The notes: generated by a model not told the origin, from the letters alone. Shown: positions 48,371-57,269, counted from the first letter of the stretch. The stretch: DNA of 64,000 nt from Candidatus Palauibacter scopulicola (GCF_947581915.1 NZ_CANPWG010000047.1:22559-86558), one strand, 5' to 3'. Numbers and translations: made by a program.

Positions 48371-49287
48371 TGCGCATCGTCTCGCTCCTCGCGTCCGGCA
48401 CCGAGATCGTCGACGCACTCGGCCTCGGCGAGAGCCTCGTCGGCATCTCGCACGAGTGCGACCACCCGCCGCACCTGCTCGACCGTCCCCGCGTCAGCCG
48501 CCCCCGCTTCGACCCGGAGGGCCTCACGAGCGGGGAGATCGACGCCGCCGTGCGACAGGCCATGGTCGAACACGGCAGCGTGTACGAGATCGACGGGGCC
48601 GTCCTCGAAGGGCTCGATCCAGACGTCATCCTCACTCAAGCCGTGTGCGACGTGTGCGCCGTGCCGACCGACGAGGTGCAGGAGGCGCTCGGGGGGCGCG
48701 GGATCGAGGCCGAGGTCGTCTCGCTCGACGCCCATACGATCGAGGACATCCTCGCCTCGATCACGCAGGTGGCGCGCGCCGCGGGCGATCCGGACGTCGC
48801 CCGGGACGCGGGGGGATCGCTCCGGAGGCGGCTCGACGCGGTGCAGGCGGCCGTGGTGGACGCCGACCCGCCGAGGGTGCTCGGGATCGAGTGGTTCGAT
48901 CCGCCGTTCGCGCCCGGCCACTGGGTGCCCGAGATGGTCGAACTCGCAGGCGGCCGGAACCTGGCGGGCGAAGCGGGGCAGCCTTCCCGCGAGGTGTCGT
49001 GGGGGGAGATCGGAGACCTCGATCCCGACGCGGTTCTCCTCATGCCCTGCGGTTACGGCCTGGAGGCAGCGCGGGCTGATGCCGACGCCCATGCGAAGCA
49101 ACTGGCACGCGTCGCTCCGCGCGCGGTCGGCGAGGGCCGCGCCTGGGTCGTTGACGCCTCCTCCTACTTCAACCGCTCCGGCCCCCGCTTCGTCACCGGC
49201 GTCGAGATCCTCGGCGGCCTGCTCCACCCCGACCGCCTCCCCGCCCCCGATCCGGCGGTCGCCGCCGCGTGGAGTCCTCCCGCCTGA
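48370..49287 (+). CDS. cobalamin-binding protein, BtuF-like, without signal peptide
   Basis: A 305-residue protein of the type III periplasmic-binding fold. Start MRIVSLLASGTEIVDALGLG, the segment GISHECDHPPHLLDRPRVS, and the TQAVCDVCAVPTDEVQEAL region match the group usually annotated as cobalamin-binding proteins. No signal peptide is seen, so it probably acts in the cytoplasm, unlike a true BtuF. The Met codon overlaps the end of the preceding gene (TGATG). Ligand identity is not shown by sequence. No transporter genes follow. Confidence 0.8.
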   Translation: MRIVSLLASGTEIVDALGLGESLVGISHECDHPPHLLDRPRVSRPRFDPEGLTSGEIDAAVRQAMVEHGSVYEIDGAVLEGLDPDVILTQAVCDVCAVPTDEVQEALGGRGIEAEVVSLDAHTIEDILASITQVARAAGDPDVARDAGGSLRRRLDAVQAAVVDADPPRVLGIEWFDPPFAPGHWVPEMVELAGGRNLAGEAGQPSREVSWGEIGDLDPDAVLLMPCGYGLEAARADADAHAKQLARVAPRAVGEGRAWVVDASSYFNRSGPRFVTGVEILGGLLHPDRLPAPDPAVAAAWSPPA

Positions 49288-49565
49288 CGGCTGCATCGCT
49301 TTGATCGGAAGACCACGAGGCGATTTCTGCATCGGCGAGGAACTCGTCATGGGCGCGCGCCACATCGGAGGCAGGCTCCCCCTCCCGCGGAGGCGTACCG
49401 CGGAAGAGTCCGACGGCCGCGAGCGCGGGGTGGCGATCCGGGTCCGAAAGTTGTGGTTCGCCGGCAGAATCATGCATGGAAGTCATGCTACATGATGGTG
49501 GAAGTGGCTCAGGGGCGCGAATGACCTCGGAACGTGGGGCCAGCTGTTAGCCCGGTGCCGCGACG

Positions 49566-49841
49566 CTAGCCGCGGAAGGGGGGGTAGTGGCCGAGGTCGT
49601 AGGCGCGGATCGAGAGGACGCCGCGCGACCCGATGCCCACATCGGCGAGGGTGCGCGTCTCATCGCGGATGCGGCGCTCGGCGAACTCGGTGTAGAAGTC
49701 GCCGGGGTCGTCCAAGGAACGCTGGAGCATCGCGCGGATGCCGAAGGCCTTCGCGTCGGCGACGGTCGTGTCGGCCGGCAGGTCGGCCACGTGCTCAAGC
49801 CAGCGGTCGGGCATGATGAGGCGAACCGTGATGGCGTTCAT
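49566..49841 (-). CDS. small ubiquitin-like (beta-grasp) protein
   Basis: A 91-residue protein with a beta-grasp layout: strand ITVRLIMPD, a turn, then an acidic helix (TVADAKAFGIRAML), and a C-terminal TLADVGIGSRGVLSIRAYD that resembles the ubiquitin TL-D--I---S-L-L pattern. The tail is GHYPPFRG, ending with one glycine. Similar ubiquitin-like proteins exist in bacteria (YukD, BubA types). No E2 or JAB gene flanks it, but a MoeB-type E1-like gene lies 1.2 kb away. The fold call is by eye and could be wrong. It follows the 87-residue gene by two bases. Confidence 0.55.
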   Translation of the reverse strand: MNAITVRLIMPDRWLEHVADLPADTTVADAKAFGIRAMLQRSLDDPGDFYTEFAERRIRDETRTLADVGIGSRGVLSIRAYDLGHYPPFRG

Positions 49842-49843
49842 TT

Positions 49844-50107
49844 TCAGTGGACGTTGCGGAGGGTGTAGAGGAAACGCTTCGCGAGGTCGGTCACGTCGAG
49901 GCCTACGACGCGATCCGTCTCCACGCGGACGTTCGTGTGGCCGCCCGCACGGTCGACGGCGAAACGGGCGAGGCCGATCTCTCCGGCGAAGGTCACGGAT
50001 GCATCGGTCTCCTCGTGAACCTCAAGCCTGGAGTGCTCCCCGAAGAAGCGCTTCGCACGGTCGAGCACATCTTCCGGGGACAGGTCGGTGATCGTGACGT
50101 ATCGCAT
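49844..50107 (-). CDS. unknown 87-residue protein
   Basis: The ATG at 50107 starts MRYVTITDLSPEDVLDRAKRF, a strand and a helix, then strands with repeated charged and hydrophobic residues (LEVHEETDASVTFAGEIGLA and TNVRVETDRVVGLDVT) and a last helix (DLAKRFLYTLRN). This alpha-beta layout would suit a small START-like or similar domain, but the family is unknown to me. It precedes the ubiquitin-like gene by two bases, so the two are expressed together. Confidence 0.65.
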   Translation of the reverse strand: MRYVTITDLSPEDVLDRAKRFFGEHSRLEVHEETDASVTFAGEIGLARFAVDRAGGHTNVRVETDRVVGLDVTDLAKRFLYTLRNVH

Positions 50108-50229
50108 GTGGAGAACCCCCTGGTCGGGCCGGATAATCTTGCCCCCCCGGCGGCGCGTCAACCGAGGGCGGCGCGAGCCTCGCGCGAACGATTGGCGACA
50201 GGCCTCCGGGAGCGATACCATCTCCCGCC

Positions 50230-51330
50230 ATGAACCCGCCCATCTCGTTCGGCCGCTTCTTTCTGCCCGGCCCGACCGAAGTCCCCCCGGATCTGTTCGA
50301 CGCCATGCGGCGACCCGTCGTCGGGCACCGGAGCGCCGAGGTCTCGGGCCTGGTCGAAGCCATGCAGCCGTCCGCGTCGCGGCTCTTCCGGACGTCGCGC
50401 CCGGTGTATCTGTCGACCTCGTCCGCCACCGGCATGATGGAGGCGGCGATCACGAACCTCACGCGCCGCCGCGTCCTCTGTCTCACGAACGGGTCGTTCA
50501 GCAAGCGGTTCCACGCGATCGCCGAAGCGACGGGGCGCCCCGCGGACGCGCTCGAGGCGGAGTGGGGCGAGCCGAACCTGCCGGAGCGGCTGCACGACGC
50601 GCTCGGCGCGGCGCCTGGCCGGTACGACCTCGTGACGGTCGTCCACTCGGAGAGTTCGACCGGCGTCCTCAATCCCCTGCAGGAACTCGCCGCCGTCGTC
50701 CACGAGTTCGACGACGTGCTGATCGCCGTCGATACGGTCTCATCCCTGGCCGGGGCGCCGGTGGAAACCGACGAGTGGGGACTGGACTTCGTTCTCACGG
50801 GGTCGCAGAAGGCAGTGGCGCTGCCCCCGGGCCTCGCGCTGGCCGTCGCGTCCAAGAGGGCGCTTGCCCGCGCGAGGGAGGTCGAACACCGGGGCTTCTA
50901 CTTCGACATCCTCAAGTTCGAGAAGAACCTCGAGCGCTGGCAGACACCGAACACGCCCGCGGTCTCCCTCTTCTTCGCCCTCGATCGGCAGTTGAACCGG
51001 ATGATGGAGGAAGGGCTGGAGGCGCGCTGGGAGCGTCACGCCGCGATGGCCCGCCGGACGTACGAATGGGTGGACCGGACGGCCGCGCGCACGGGCCGGC
51101 CGTGGCGCGTGCTCGCGCCGGAAGGCTACCGTTCGCCCTGCGTAACGGTCATCATGCTTCCGGACGGTCTGACGGGTCCCGAGGTCGTCTCCCGTACGCT
51201 GGCGCACGGGTACACGGTGGCGGCGGGCTACGGGCCCCTGAAACAGCCGTCGTTCCGGATCGGACACATGGGCGAACACACGCTCGACGAGCTGGAGGCG
51301 CTCCTGGCCGTCCTCGACGAAGTTCTGTGA
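50230..51330 (+). CDS. class V aminotransferase (serine/alanine-glyoxylate type)
   Basis: A 366-residue PLP enzyme. The N-terminal FFLPGPTEVPPDLFDAM, the VGHRSAEVSGLVEAM segment and the HSESSTGVLNPLQELA strand are typical of the alanine-glyoxylate/serine-pyruvate group. The PLP lysine is in LTGSQKAVALPPGLAL. It lies 27 bases before serA, which suggests a phosphoserine aminotransferase role in serine synthesis, as proposed for similar gene pairs in other bacteria and archaea. The true amino donor and acceptor are not shown by the sequence. GGGAG lies about 13 bases upstream of the ATG. Confidence 0.9.
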   Translation: MNPPISFGRFFLPGPTEVPPDLFDAMRRPVVGHRSAEVSGLVEAMQPSASRLFRTSRPVYLSTSSATGMMEAAITNLTRRRVLCLTNGSFSKRFHAIAEATGRPADALEAEWGEPNLPERLHDALGAAPGRYDLVTVVHSESSTGVLNPLQELAAVVHEFDDVLIAVDTVSSLAGAPVETDEWGLDFVLTGSQKAVALPPGLALAVASKRALARAREVEHRGFYFDILKFEKNLERWQTPNTPAVSLFFALDRQLNRMMEEGLEARWERHAAMARRTYEWVDRTAARTGRPWRVLAPEGYRSPCVTVIMLPDGLTGPEVVSRTLAHGYTVAAGYGPLKQPSFRIGHMGEHTLDELEALLAVLDEVL

Positions 51331-51357
51331 TATAGCCCCAATAGTGAGCGAGACGCC

Positions 51358-52968
51358 GTGAGCGAATCGGCCGGGGATACCCAGCGCCTTCTCATCGCGG
51401 ACCCCCTTCGCCCGGAGGGGCTCGAGACGTTGCGTGCCGCTCCGGGACTCGCCGTCGAAGACCTCAGCGAGGGGGACCGCGAAACGCTGCTGGGCGCGCT
51501 GCCGGGCGCGTCGGGACTGATCGTGCGCAGCCGCACGAAGGTGGATACGGAGCTCATTGAGGCGGGCGATTCGCTCCGGGTCATCGGTCGCGCGGGCGTC
51601 GGGGTGGACAACATCGACATCCCCGCCGCAACCCGCCGCGGGATCGCGGTGCTGAACGCCCCGGCCGCGAATACCCAGTCGACCGCCGAGTTGGCGTTCG
51701 CGCTTCTCCTGGCGGCGGCCCGCCGGATTCCGGAGGCGGACGCGAGCATCCGCGCGGGGGAATGGAGGCGCAAGGAACTGCGCGGCATCCAGCTCAGCGG
51801 CAAGACGCTGGGAGTGATCGGGCTCGGTCGGATCGGGGCGGAAGTCGTGTGGCGGGCGCGAGCGTTCGGGATGCGCGTGATCGCCCACGATCCGTTCGTG
51901 AGCGCCGAGCGGGCGAGCGACCTGGGGGTCGAACTCGCGGACCTCGAATCGCTGCTGCCCGCGTGCCACGCGATCACCGTCCACGTCCCGCTCTCGGCCG
52001 AGAATCGCGGGTTCATCGGTCGCCGGGAGATTGCGGCCATGCGGCCGGGCACGATCCTGATCAACGCGGCGCGGGGCGGGCTCGTCGACGAGGCCGCGCT
52101 GGCCGACGCGCTGCGGAGCGGCCATCTGGGCGCGGCCGGGCTCGATGTGTTCGAGACGGAGCCGCTCCCCGCCGACAGTCCGCTGCGGGACCTGCCGCAA
52201 CTCGTGCTCAGTCCCCACCTCGGGGCTTCGACCTTCGAAGCCCAGCGGCAGGTCTCCCGGCAGATCGCCATCTCCGTGCGCAACGCGCTGATCGAGGACG
52301 ACTTCAGCGCCGCGCTCAACGCCCCGTTCGAGGCCGAGGACCGTGACGGAGCGGGACCCATCATGTACCTGGGCCGCTGCCTGGGCCGCCTGCTGGCCGG
52401 ACTCGACGACGCGGCCCCGAGTCGCATCGAGGTCCGCTACGGCGGGCCGCGCGATGGCGTCCTCGGGCCCCTCGCGGCGAGCGTGGCGGTGGGGTTTCTG
52501 GAACGCCGGGTCGACCCGCCGCTCAACGTCGTGAACGCGCTTTCGATCGCGGGCGAGCGCGGTCTGGAGATCGTGCGCGTCCGCACGCAGGCCGTGGGGG
52601 ACTACACGAACTACGTCGAACTCGGCGTGCGGTACGGCCGGCGGGAGACGGAGGTCGTGGGCGGGGCGCTGATGGGTACGCGGATGGAACCGCGGATCGT
52701 GCGCGTGGGGACGTTTCGCGTCGACACGCAGCCGCGCGGCACCTGCCTCTTCATCCGCAATCGCGACCGGCCGGGCGTGATCGGCGCCGTGGGCACCGTG
52801 CTCGGCGAAGCGAACGCGAATATCGCCGAATACCACCTGGCGCGCCGTCGCGGCGGGGGGCGCTCCCTCGGCGTCGTGCGGATCGACGGAGAAGTTCCTC
52901 CCGAAGTGCTGCGCGGCCTGAGCGAACTCGACGGGATCGACGAAGTCCGCCAGATCCACTTCGACTGA
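51358..52968 (+). CDS. serA: D-3-phosphoglycerate dehydrogenase
   Basis: A 536-residue type I PGDH, the first step of serine synthesis. Residues 60-300 hold the D-2-hydroxyacid dehydrogenase core (RAGVGVDNIDIPAATRRG, then the NAD motif GLGRIGAEV, NAARGGLVDE, and SPHLGASTFEAQ with the catalytic His). An ASB domain and a C-terminal ACT domain (FIRNRDRPGVIGAVGTVLGE) follow, so serine feedback is likely. The start is a GTG at 51358. The upstream aminotransferase would supply the second step. Confidence 0.96.
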   Translation: MSESAGDTQRLLIADPLRPEGLETLRAAPGLAVEDLSEGDRETLLGALPGASGLIVRSRTKVDTELIEAGDSLRVIGRAGVGVDNIDIPAATRRGIAVLNAPAANTQSTAELAFALLLAAARRIPEADASIRAGEWRRKELRGIQLSGKTLGVIGLGRIGAEVVWRARAFGMRVIAHDPFVSAERASDLGVELADLESLLPACHAITVHVPLSAENRGFIGRREIAAMRPGTILINAARGGLVDEAALADALRSGHLGAAGLDVFETEPLPADSPLRDLPQLVLSPHLGASTFEAQRQVSRQIAISVRNALIEDDFSAALNAPFEAEDRDGAGPIMYLGRCLGRLLAGLDDAAPSRIEVRYGGPRDGVLGPLAASVAVGFLERRVDPPLNVVNALSIAGERGLEIVRVRTQAVGDYTNYVELGVRYGRRETEVVGGALMGTRMEPRIVRVGTFRVDTQPRGTCLFIRNRDRPGVIGAVGTVLGEANANIAEYHLARRRGGGRSLGVVRIDGEVPPEVLRGLSELDGIDEVRQIHFD

Positions 52969-52983
52969 CCTGGCAGACCGTGG

Positions 52984-53000
52984 AAAAGCCGCTTAGCGGC
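52984..53000 (-). terminator. intrinsic terminator overlapping the alanine symporter stop codon
   Basis: On the minus strand, GCCGC-TAA-GCGGC is followed by TTTT. The stem is 5 bp with the TAA stop codon as its loop. It ends transcription of the symporter gene, between convergent genes. Confidence 0.65.
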
Positions 53001-54321
53001 TGAAGTAGCTCCGCGTCTCCCGCCATACGACGCCGGAGAGGAGGAGGAGTCCCACCAGGTTCGGGGCCGCCATGAGGCCGTTGAGGATGTCGGAGATGAG
53101 CCACACGACATCCAGTTCGACGACCGCGGCGAAACCCACTACGAGCACGAACACGAGCCGGTAGGGACGGATCACGCGTTCGCCGAACAGGTAGGCGAAG
53201 CTTCGCTCTCCGTAGTAGGACCACCCGAGCATCGTGCTGAAGGCGAAGGTCGCGAGGCCGAGCGCGACGACCATGTCCCCGGCGCCCGCGAGCAGGCTCG
53301 TGTCGAAGGCGAGTTGCGTCATGTTCGCGCCCTCGGCCCCCGACTGCCACGCACCCGAGGTCAGGATCGCGAGGCCCGTCAGGGTGCAGACGACGATGGT
53401 GTCGATGAACGTCTGCGTCATGGAGACGAGGGCCTGCCGCACCGGCTCGCGCGTCTGCGCCGCGGCGGCGGCGATCGCGCCCGTGCCCAGTCCGGATTCG
53501 TTCGAGAAGATCCCGCGCGCGACGCCGAAGCGCATCGCCTGGAGCACGGTGTAGCCGAGCGCCCCGCCGGCCACCGCCTGCCCCCCGAACGCGTGCTCGA
53601 ACACGAGCCGGAAGGCCGCCGGGATCTGTGCCGCGTTGGATATGAGGACGATCGCGGCGACGCCCATGTAGAGGACGATCATCGCGGGCACGATGACGCT
53701 GGCCACCCGTCCGATGGACCGGATCCCCCCGACGATGACGAGGCCGACGGCCGACGCCGTGACGAGTCCCATGACCCAGTGCGGCACGTGAAACGACTCG
53801 TTCATCGCGTCCGCCACGGCCTGCGACTGGACGCCGTTGCCGATGCCGAAGGCCGCGAGGGTCGCGAAGAGCGCGAAGGCGATCGCGAGGCCCCGGCCGA
53901 TGCTGCCCCGTCCGAGGCCGTGCTCGAGGTAGTACATGGGGCCGCCCGCCTTCTCCCCCCGGGCGTCCGTCTCCCGGAAGCGGACGCCGAGCACCGCTTC
54001 CGCGTACTTCGTCGCCATCCCGAGGAGTCCCGTGACCCACATCCAGAAGAGCGCCCCCGGGCCGCCCGCGCCGATGGCCGTCGCGACGCCCACGATGTTC
54101 CCCGTGCCGACCGTGGCGGCCAGGGCGGTCATGAGCGCCTGGAAGTGCGAGATGTCGCCCTCGCCCCCCGGTTCGCGGCGCTTGACGAGCGCGAGCCAGA
54201 GCGCGTGCCCCAGCCGGCGGAACTGGAGGCCCCGCAGCAGCAGCGTGTAGACGAGGCCGGTGGTGAGGAGGAGGATGATGAGGGGGACGCCCCACACCCA
54301 GGCCTGAATCGCCTCCAGCAT
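52993..54321 (-). CDS. sodium/alanine symporter (AGCS family)
   Basis: A multi-span membrane protein of about 442 residues importing alanine or glycine with Na+. Family motifs are ALAATVGTGNIVGVATAIG near the N-terminus (G-T-GNI loop), the GGPMYYLEHGLG segment, the FSNESGLGTGAIAAAAAQT signature, and STMLGWSYYGERSFAYLFG. The start was set at the ATG at 54321 (MLEAIQAWVWG, directly before helix 1). Upstream TTG and GTG codons would add 14-31 residues and have no good ribosome-binding site. Nearby serine genes suggest small neutral amino acid handling. Confidence 0.93.
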   Translation of the reverse strand: MLEAIQAWVWGVPLIILLLTTGLVYTLLLRGLQFRRLGHALWLALVKRREPGGEGDISHFQALMTALAATVGTGNIVGVATAIGAGGPGALFWMWVTGLLGMATKYAEAVLGVRFRETDARGEKAGGPMYYLEHGLGRGSIGRGLAIAFALFATLAAFGIGNGVQSQAVADAMNESFHVPHWVMGLVTASAVGLVIVGGIRSIGRVASVIVPAMIVLYMGVAAIVLISNAAQIPAAFRLVFEHAFGGQAVAGGALGYTVLQAMRFGVARGIFSNESGLGTGAIAAAAAQTREPVRQALVSMTQTFIDTIVVCTLTGLAILTSGAWQSGAEGANMTQLAFDTSLLAGAGDMVVALGLATFAFSTMLGWSYYGERSFAYLFGERVIRPYRLVFVLVVGFAAVVELDVVWLISDILNGLMAAPNLVGLLLLSGVVWRETRSYFSR

Positions 54322-54567
54322 TCCGTGGAAGAACCCCGCGTCAGCTGCGGAAATCGCTGTCACCTCGTACTGGAGGTCATCGGGGAGAGCGCGCCGGACG
54401 GTCGCGCCGGGCAACCACGGCGGGCGGACCGTGACGTTAGACGCGCGGCCGAGCCGCCGTCAACGTAACGGGACCTGCGCGGGGTTCCCGCCGGTGGGCC
54501 CGCACTTTGGACGGACGGACGGCTTGCGTACCTTCCTGCCGCCGGGCGAAGGCCCGCGCACGACCCC

Positions 54568-56208
54568 TTGTCCACTTCGTTTCCCGGGATTTCGCGCTTG
54601 AACCATGACCAGTCGGAGCCCGCGGCGGGAACGGTCCCACCGCAGGCGGAGGCGCTCGAGACCCTCTCGGGCGCGATCGAGCGGGGGCGCCACCTCGCGC
54701 TCATCGCCGCCGAGGGAGCGGGCCTCGCCCCGCTCTACGCGGCCGCCGCCGTGCGGGACCTCGCCGCCGGCGAGGCGGGGGGGCGCGCGTTCGTGCTTAC
54801 CGCGACCGTTGACCGCGCGCGGCGCTGCGCGCTGGGCATGCACGCCGCCGCGCGGGCGGCCGGGCACGAGGTCGTGGTCGTGCCGGGCGCCGCGGGCGGG
54901 GCGGTGGCGCGGGCGCCGATCCTGGTCGGGCCACCGGCGGTGCTGCTGGAGGGCGTGCGCAGGGGCGACATCCCGGCCGCGGTGCTGTGCACCCTGGTCC
55001 TCGATGACGTGCGTGCGCTCGAGCCGGCGCGGGCCGCCGTCGAGGCCGTGGTGCAGGCCTCGGGCGACAGGGCTCGGCGGATCGCGACGACCCATGCCCG
55101 GGATGCGGCGTTCGACGAGCTGGTCGAGCGCTGGCTGCCGCGCGCGCGCCGGTGGCCGAACGAACTGTTCGCCGAACCGCGGGCCGGGAGGCCGGAGGCG
55201 GGCGGGGCGGCGGGCACTCCGGTCGCCGTCGCGAGCCGGGCGACGCGCGAGGGCCGGTTGGCGCGCTTGGCCGAGTTGCTCCGCGACCTCACTGGGGACG
55301 GCGCGGCGGCCGCCGTCAGCGTCGAGACGGCCCCCGACGCCGTCGCCGATGTGTGCGCCGCGCTCTCGCTGGCCGGGCTGCGCGTCACCGGGTCCGACGG
55401 AGCCGGCGCGGCCGAAACGGATGACGGCGCCGCCGAAAGCAACGACGGCGCGGCCGAAACCGACGGCGACGTGGCCGAGACCGACGGCGGCGCGGCGGTG
55501 CGGGTCGGGGCGTGGGGCGAGGCCGACCCCGCCGCCAATGCCGTCGCGTTCGAGCTGCCGCCGACGCCGGAGTCCCTCGCCCGCACGGCGGCCGCCGCCG
55601 AGCGCTGCTTCGCCATCGTCGACTCGCTGCACGAACGGCAGCTCGAGCTGACGGCGTTGCGGGCCGGGCTGCGGGTCGCCCCCCTGGCCGAGTCCGCCGA
55701 CCCCGCGCTCATGGACGACGTTGCCGCCTTCCGGGCCCGCGTCGCCGACGCGCTGGAGCAGCAGGACCTCGCGAGCGGCGCGCTCCTCCTCGCCCCTCTC
55801 ATCCGCGAGCACGGCGCCGCGCGCGTGGCCGCCGCTCTCGCCGGACTCCTCCGCGCGGCGGACCGGCCGGCCACCGGGGCGCGCGAAGCCGCGCCCGCCG
55901 ACGCACCGCCCGGCGACGCCGCGACCGCGCCGCCCGACAGGAGCGCCCGGCGCGCGACTCGCCCCACGTGGACCAAGGTCTTCGTCGGCGTCGGCAAGCG
56001 CGACGGCGCGGGTCCCGGCGACCTCGTCGGCGCGATCACCGGCGAGACCTCCGTTGCGGGCGGACAGATCGGGCGCATCGACATCCGGCAGAACTTCACC
56101 CTCGTCGACATCGACTCGCTGGCCGCCGATGCGGTGGTCCGCGGCCTCGACGGCAGCCGGATCAAGGGTCGCCAGGTCGTGGCCCGCCTGGACCGCGGGG
56201 CGCGATGA
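54568..56208 (+). CDS. degenerate DEAD-box-like protein with C-terminal DbpA RNA-binding domain
   Basis: A 546-residue protein. Residues 25-200 follow the RecA1 layout of DEAD-box helicases, but the motifs are decayed: Walker A reads AEGAGLAP with no GKT, motif Ib is VGPPAVLLEG, motif II is LVLDDVRALE in place of DEAD, and the SAT motif reads ATTHARD. A second, weaker RecA-like part follows, with a repeat-rich insert (residues 280-307). Residues 470-545 match the DbpA RNA-binding domain (FVGVGKRDGAGPGDLVGAI, then IDIRQNFTLVDID). It is therefore probably an RNA-binding pseudo-helicase. The TTG start at 54568 is the first of two options (the other TTG at 54598). Its stop overlaps the K+ channel gene. 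Confidence 0.8.
   Translation: MSTSFPGISRLNHDQSEPAAGTVPPQAEALETLSGAIERGRHLALIAAEGAGLAPLYAAAAVRDLAAGEAGGRAFVLTATVDRARRCALGMHAAARAAGHEVVVVPGAAGGAVARAPILVGPPAVLLEGVRRGDIPAAVLCTLVLDDVRALEPARAAVEAVVQASGDRARRIATTHARDAAFDELVERWLPRARRWPNELFAEPRAGRPEAGGAAGTPVAVASRATREGRLARLAELLRDLTGDGAAAAVSVETAPDAVADVCAALSLAGLRVTGSDGAGAAETDDGAAESNDGAAETDGDVAETDGGAAVRVGAWGEADPAANAVAFELPPTPESLARTAAAAERCFAIVDSLHERQLELTALRAGLRVAPLAESADPALMDDVAAFRARVADALEQQDLASGALLLAPLIREHGAARVAAALAGLLRAADRPATGAREAAPADAPPGDAATAPPDRSARRATRPTWTKVFVGVGKRDGAGPGDLVGAITGETSVAGGQIGRIDIRQNFTLVDIDSLAADAVVRGLDGSRIKGRQVVARLDRGAR
55405..55488 (+). repeat. four 21-bp repeats encoding a 7-residue acidic unit
   Basis: Units at 55405-55425, 55426-55446, 55447-55467 and 55468-55488 encode GAAETDD, GAAESND, GAAETDG and DVAETDG within the pseudo-helicase gene. 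They replace part of the expected second helicase lobe and probably form a flexible acidic loop. Confidence 0.85.
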
Positions 56209-57269
56209 GGCGGAGGGGCCTCACGCGGCGCCTGTTCGATTTCAGCCGGTTCGAAGGCCGCCTCTTCGGGGCCGTCCTCTTCACCGTGAGCCTCACGCTC
56301 ATCGGAACGACCGGCTTCGCCCTCATGCCCCAGTACGACCTGTCCGACGCATTCTTCATGACCGTGATCACGGTCTCGGCGGTCGGGTACGGCGAAATCC
56401 GGGCGCTCACGGATGGCGGCCGCATCTTCGCGAGTCTCATGATCGCGGGCGGCATCATCACGCTCGCGATCTGGTTCGCCCTCATCACCGCCACCCTCCT
56501 CGAGATGAACCTGACCCAGTCCTTCAAGAGGCGAAGAACGATGAAGAGGATCGACCGCCGCAGGGACCATGTGATCCTGTGCGGGGCGGGCCGCACCGGC
56601 CTGGCCGCGCTGAACCGGCTCGTCACGCGCGGGACCCCCTACGTCGCGATCGAACGCGACCCCGCGCAGATCGAGGAGGTACGCCGGATCGACGCCGACG
56701 CGCTGGTCATCGAGGGGGATGCGACCGATGACGACGCCCTCGTTGCGGCGGGGATCGAGCGGGCGCGCGGGCTCATCGCCTCGCTGAGCGCGGACACCGA
56801 CAACGCGTTCGTGTGTCTGGCGGCGCGCGAACTGAACCCGGATCTCACGATCGTGGGGCGGGCGCGCTCCGAGGACGCGGTGAGCAAGCTCAGGAAAGCC
56901 GGCGCCGACCGCGTCGTCACCCCGAACTCGACCGGCGGCATCCAGATGGCCTCGCTCGTCCTGCGACCCGACCTCACGCTCTTCGTCGACTTCGACACCC
57001 CCGGCGACGCCGGCGGCATGGGACTCCTTCTGGAGCAGGTGTCCGTGCGCGAGTCGTCCGAGGTCGCCGGACTCACCCTGGCCGAGGCGGAGATCCACGC
57101 CAGAACGGGCCTGCTCGTCGTCGCGATCCGGCGCGGAAGCGGAGCGGGCGGCGACGCCGAGGGCTTCGTCTACAACCCGGGCCCGGAGGTGAAGGTGCGA
57201 GCCGGCGACGATCTCGTGGTGCTCGGACCTCCGTCAAGCTTCGACGAACTGCGCGATTTCCTGAGCTGA
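56205..57269 (+). CDS. K+ channel with RCK (TrkA-N/TrkA-C) domains
   Basis: A 354-residue protein. Two transmembrane helices (GRLFGAVLFTVSLTLIGTTGF and ASLMIAGGIITLAIWFALI) flank a pore loop with the selectivity filter TVSAVGYGE, close to the TVGYG consensus. A cytoplasmic RCK_N Rossmann domain begins VILCGAGRTGLAAL, and an RCK_C domain follows (about 275-354). The layout is of MthK-type or other single-subunit K+ channels. The ATG overlaps the pseudo-helicase stop (ATGA), so translation is coupled. The RCK nucleotide motif GAGRTG is intact, so nucleotide or ion gating is likely. Confidence 0.92.
   Translation: MRRRGLTRRLFDFSRFEGRLFGAVLFTVSLTLIGTTGFALMPQYDLSDAFFMTVITVSAVGYGEIRALTDGGRIFASLMIAGGIITLAIWFALITATLLEMNLTQSFKRRRTMKRIDRRRDHVILCGAGRTGLAALNRLVTRGTPYVAIERDPAQIEEVRRIDADALVIEGDATDDDALVAAGIERARGLIASLSADTDNAFVCLAARELNPDLTIVGRARSEDAVSKLRKAGADRVVTPNSTGGIQMASLVLRPDLTLFVDFDTPGDAGGMGLLLEQVSVRESSEVAGLTLAEAEIHARTGLLVVAIRRGSGAGGDAEGFVYNPGPEVKVRAGDDLVVLGPPSSFDELRDFLS

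Noticed and set aside
47183-49287. Cobalamin riboswitch or thiamine-type element near the MoeB-like and BtuF-like genes
   Set aside because: The two genes overlap, leaving no leader, and no riboswitch-like structure is seen before 47183.
49288-49565. Possible gene or RNA in the 278-bp gap after the cobalamin-binding-like gene
   Set aside because: Frames here are short and have no ribosome-binding site or conserved pattern. The repeated CATG near 49470-49495 is too short to call a structure.
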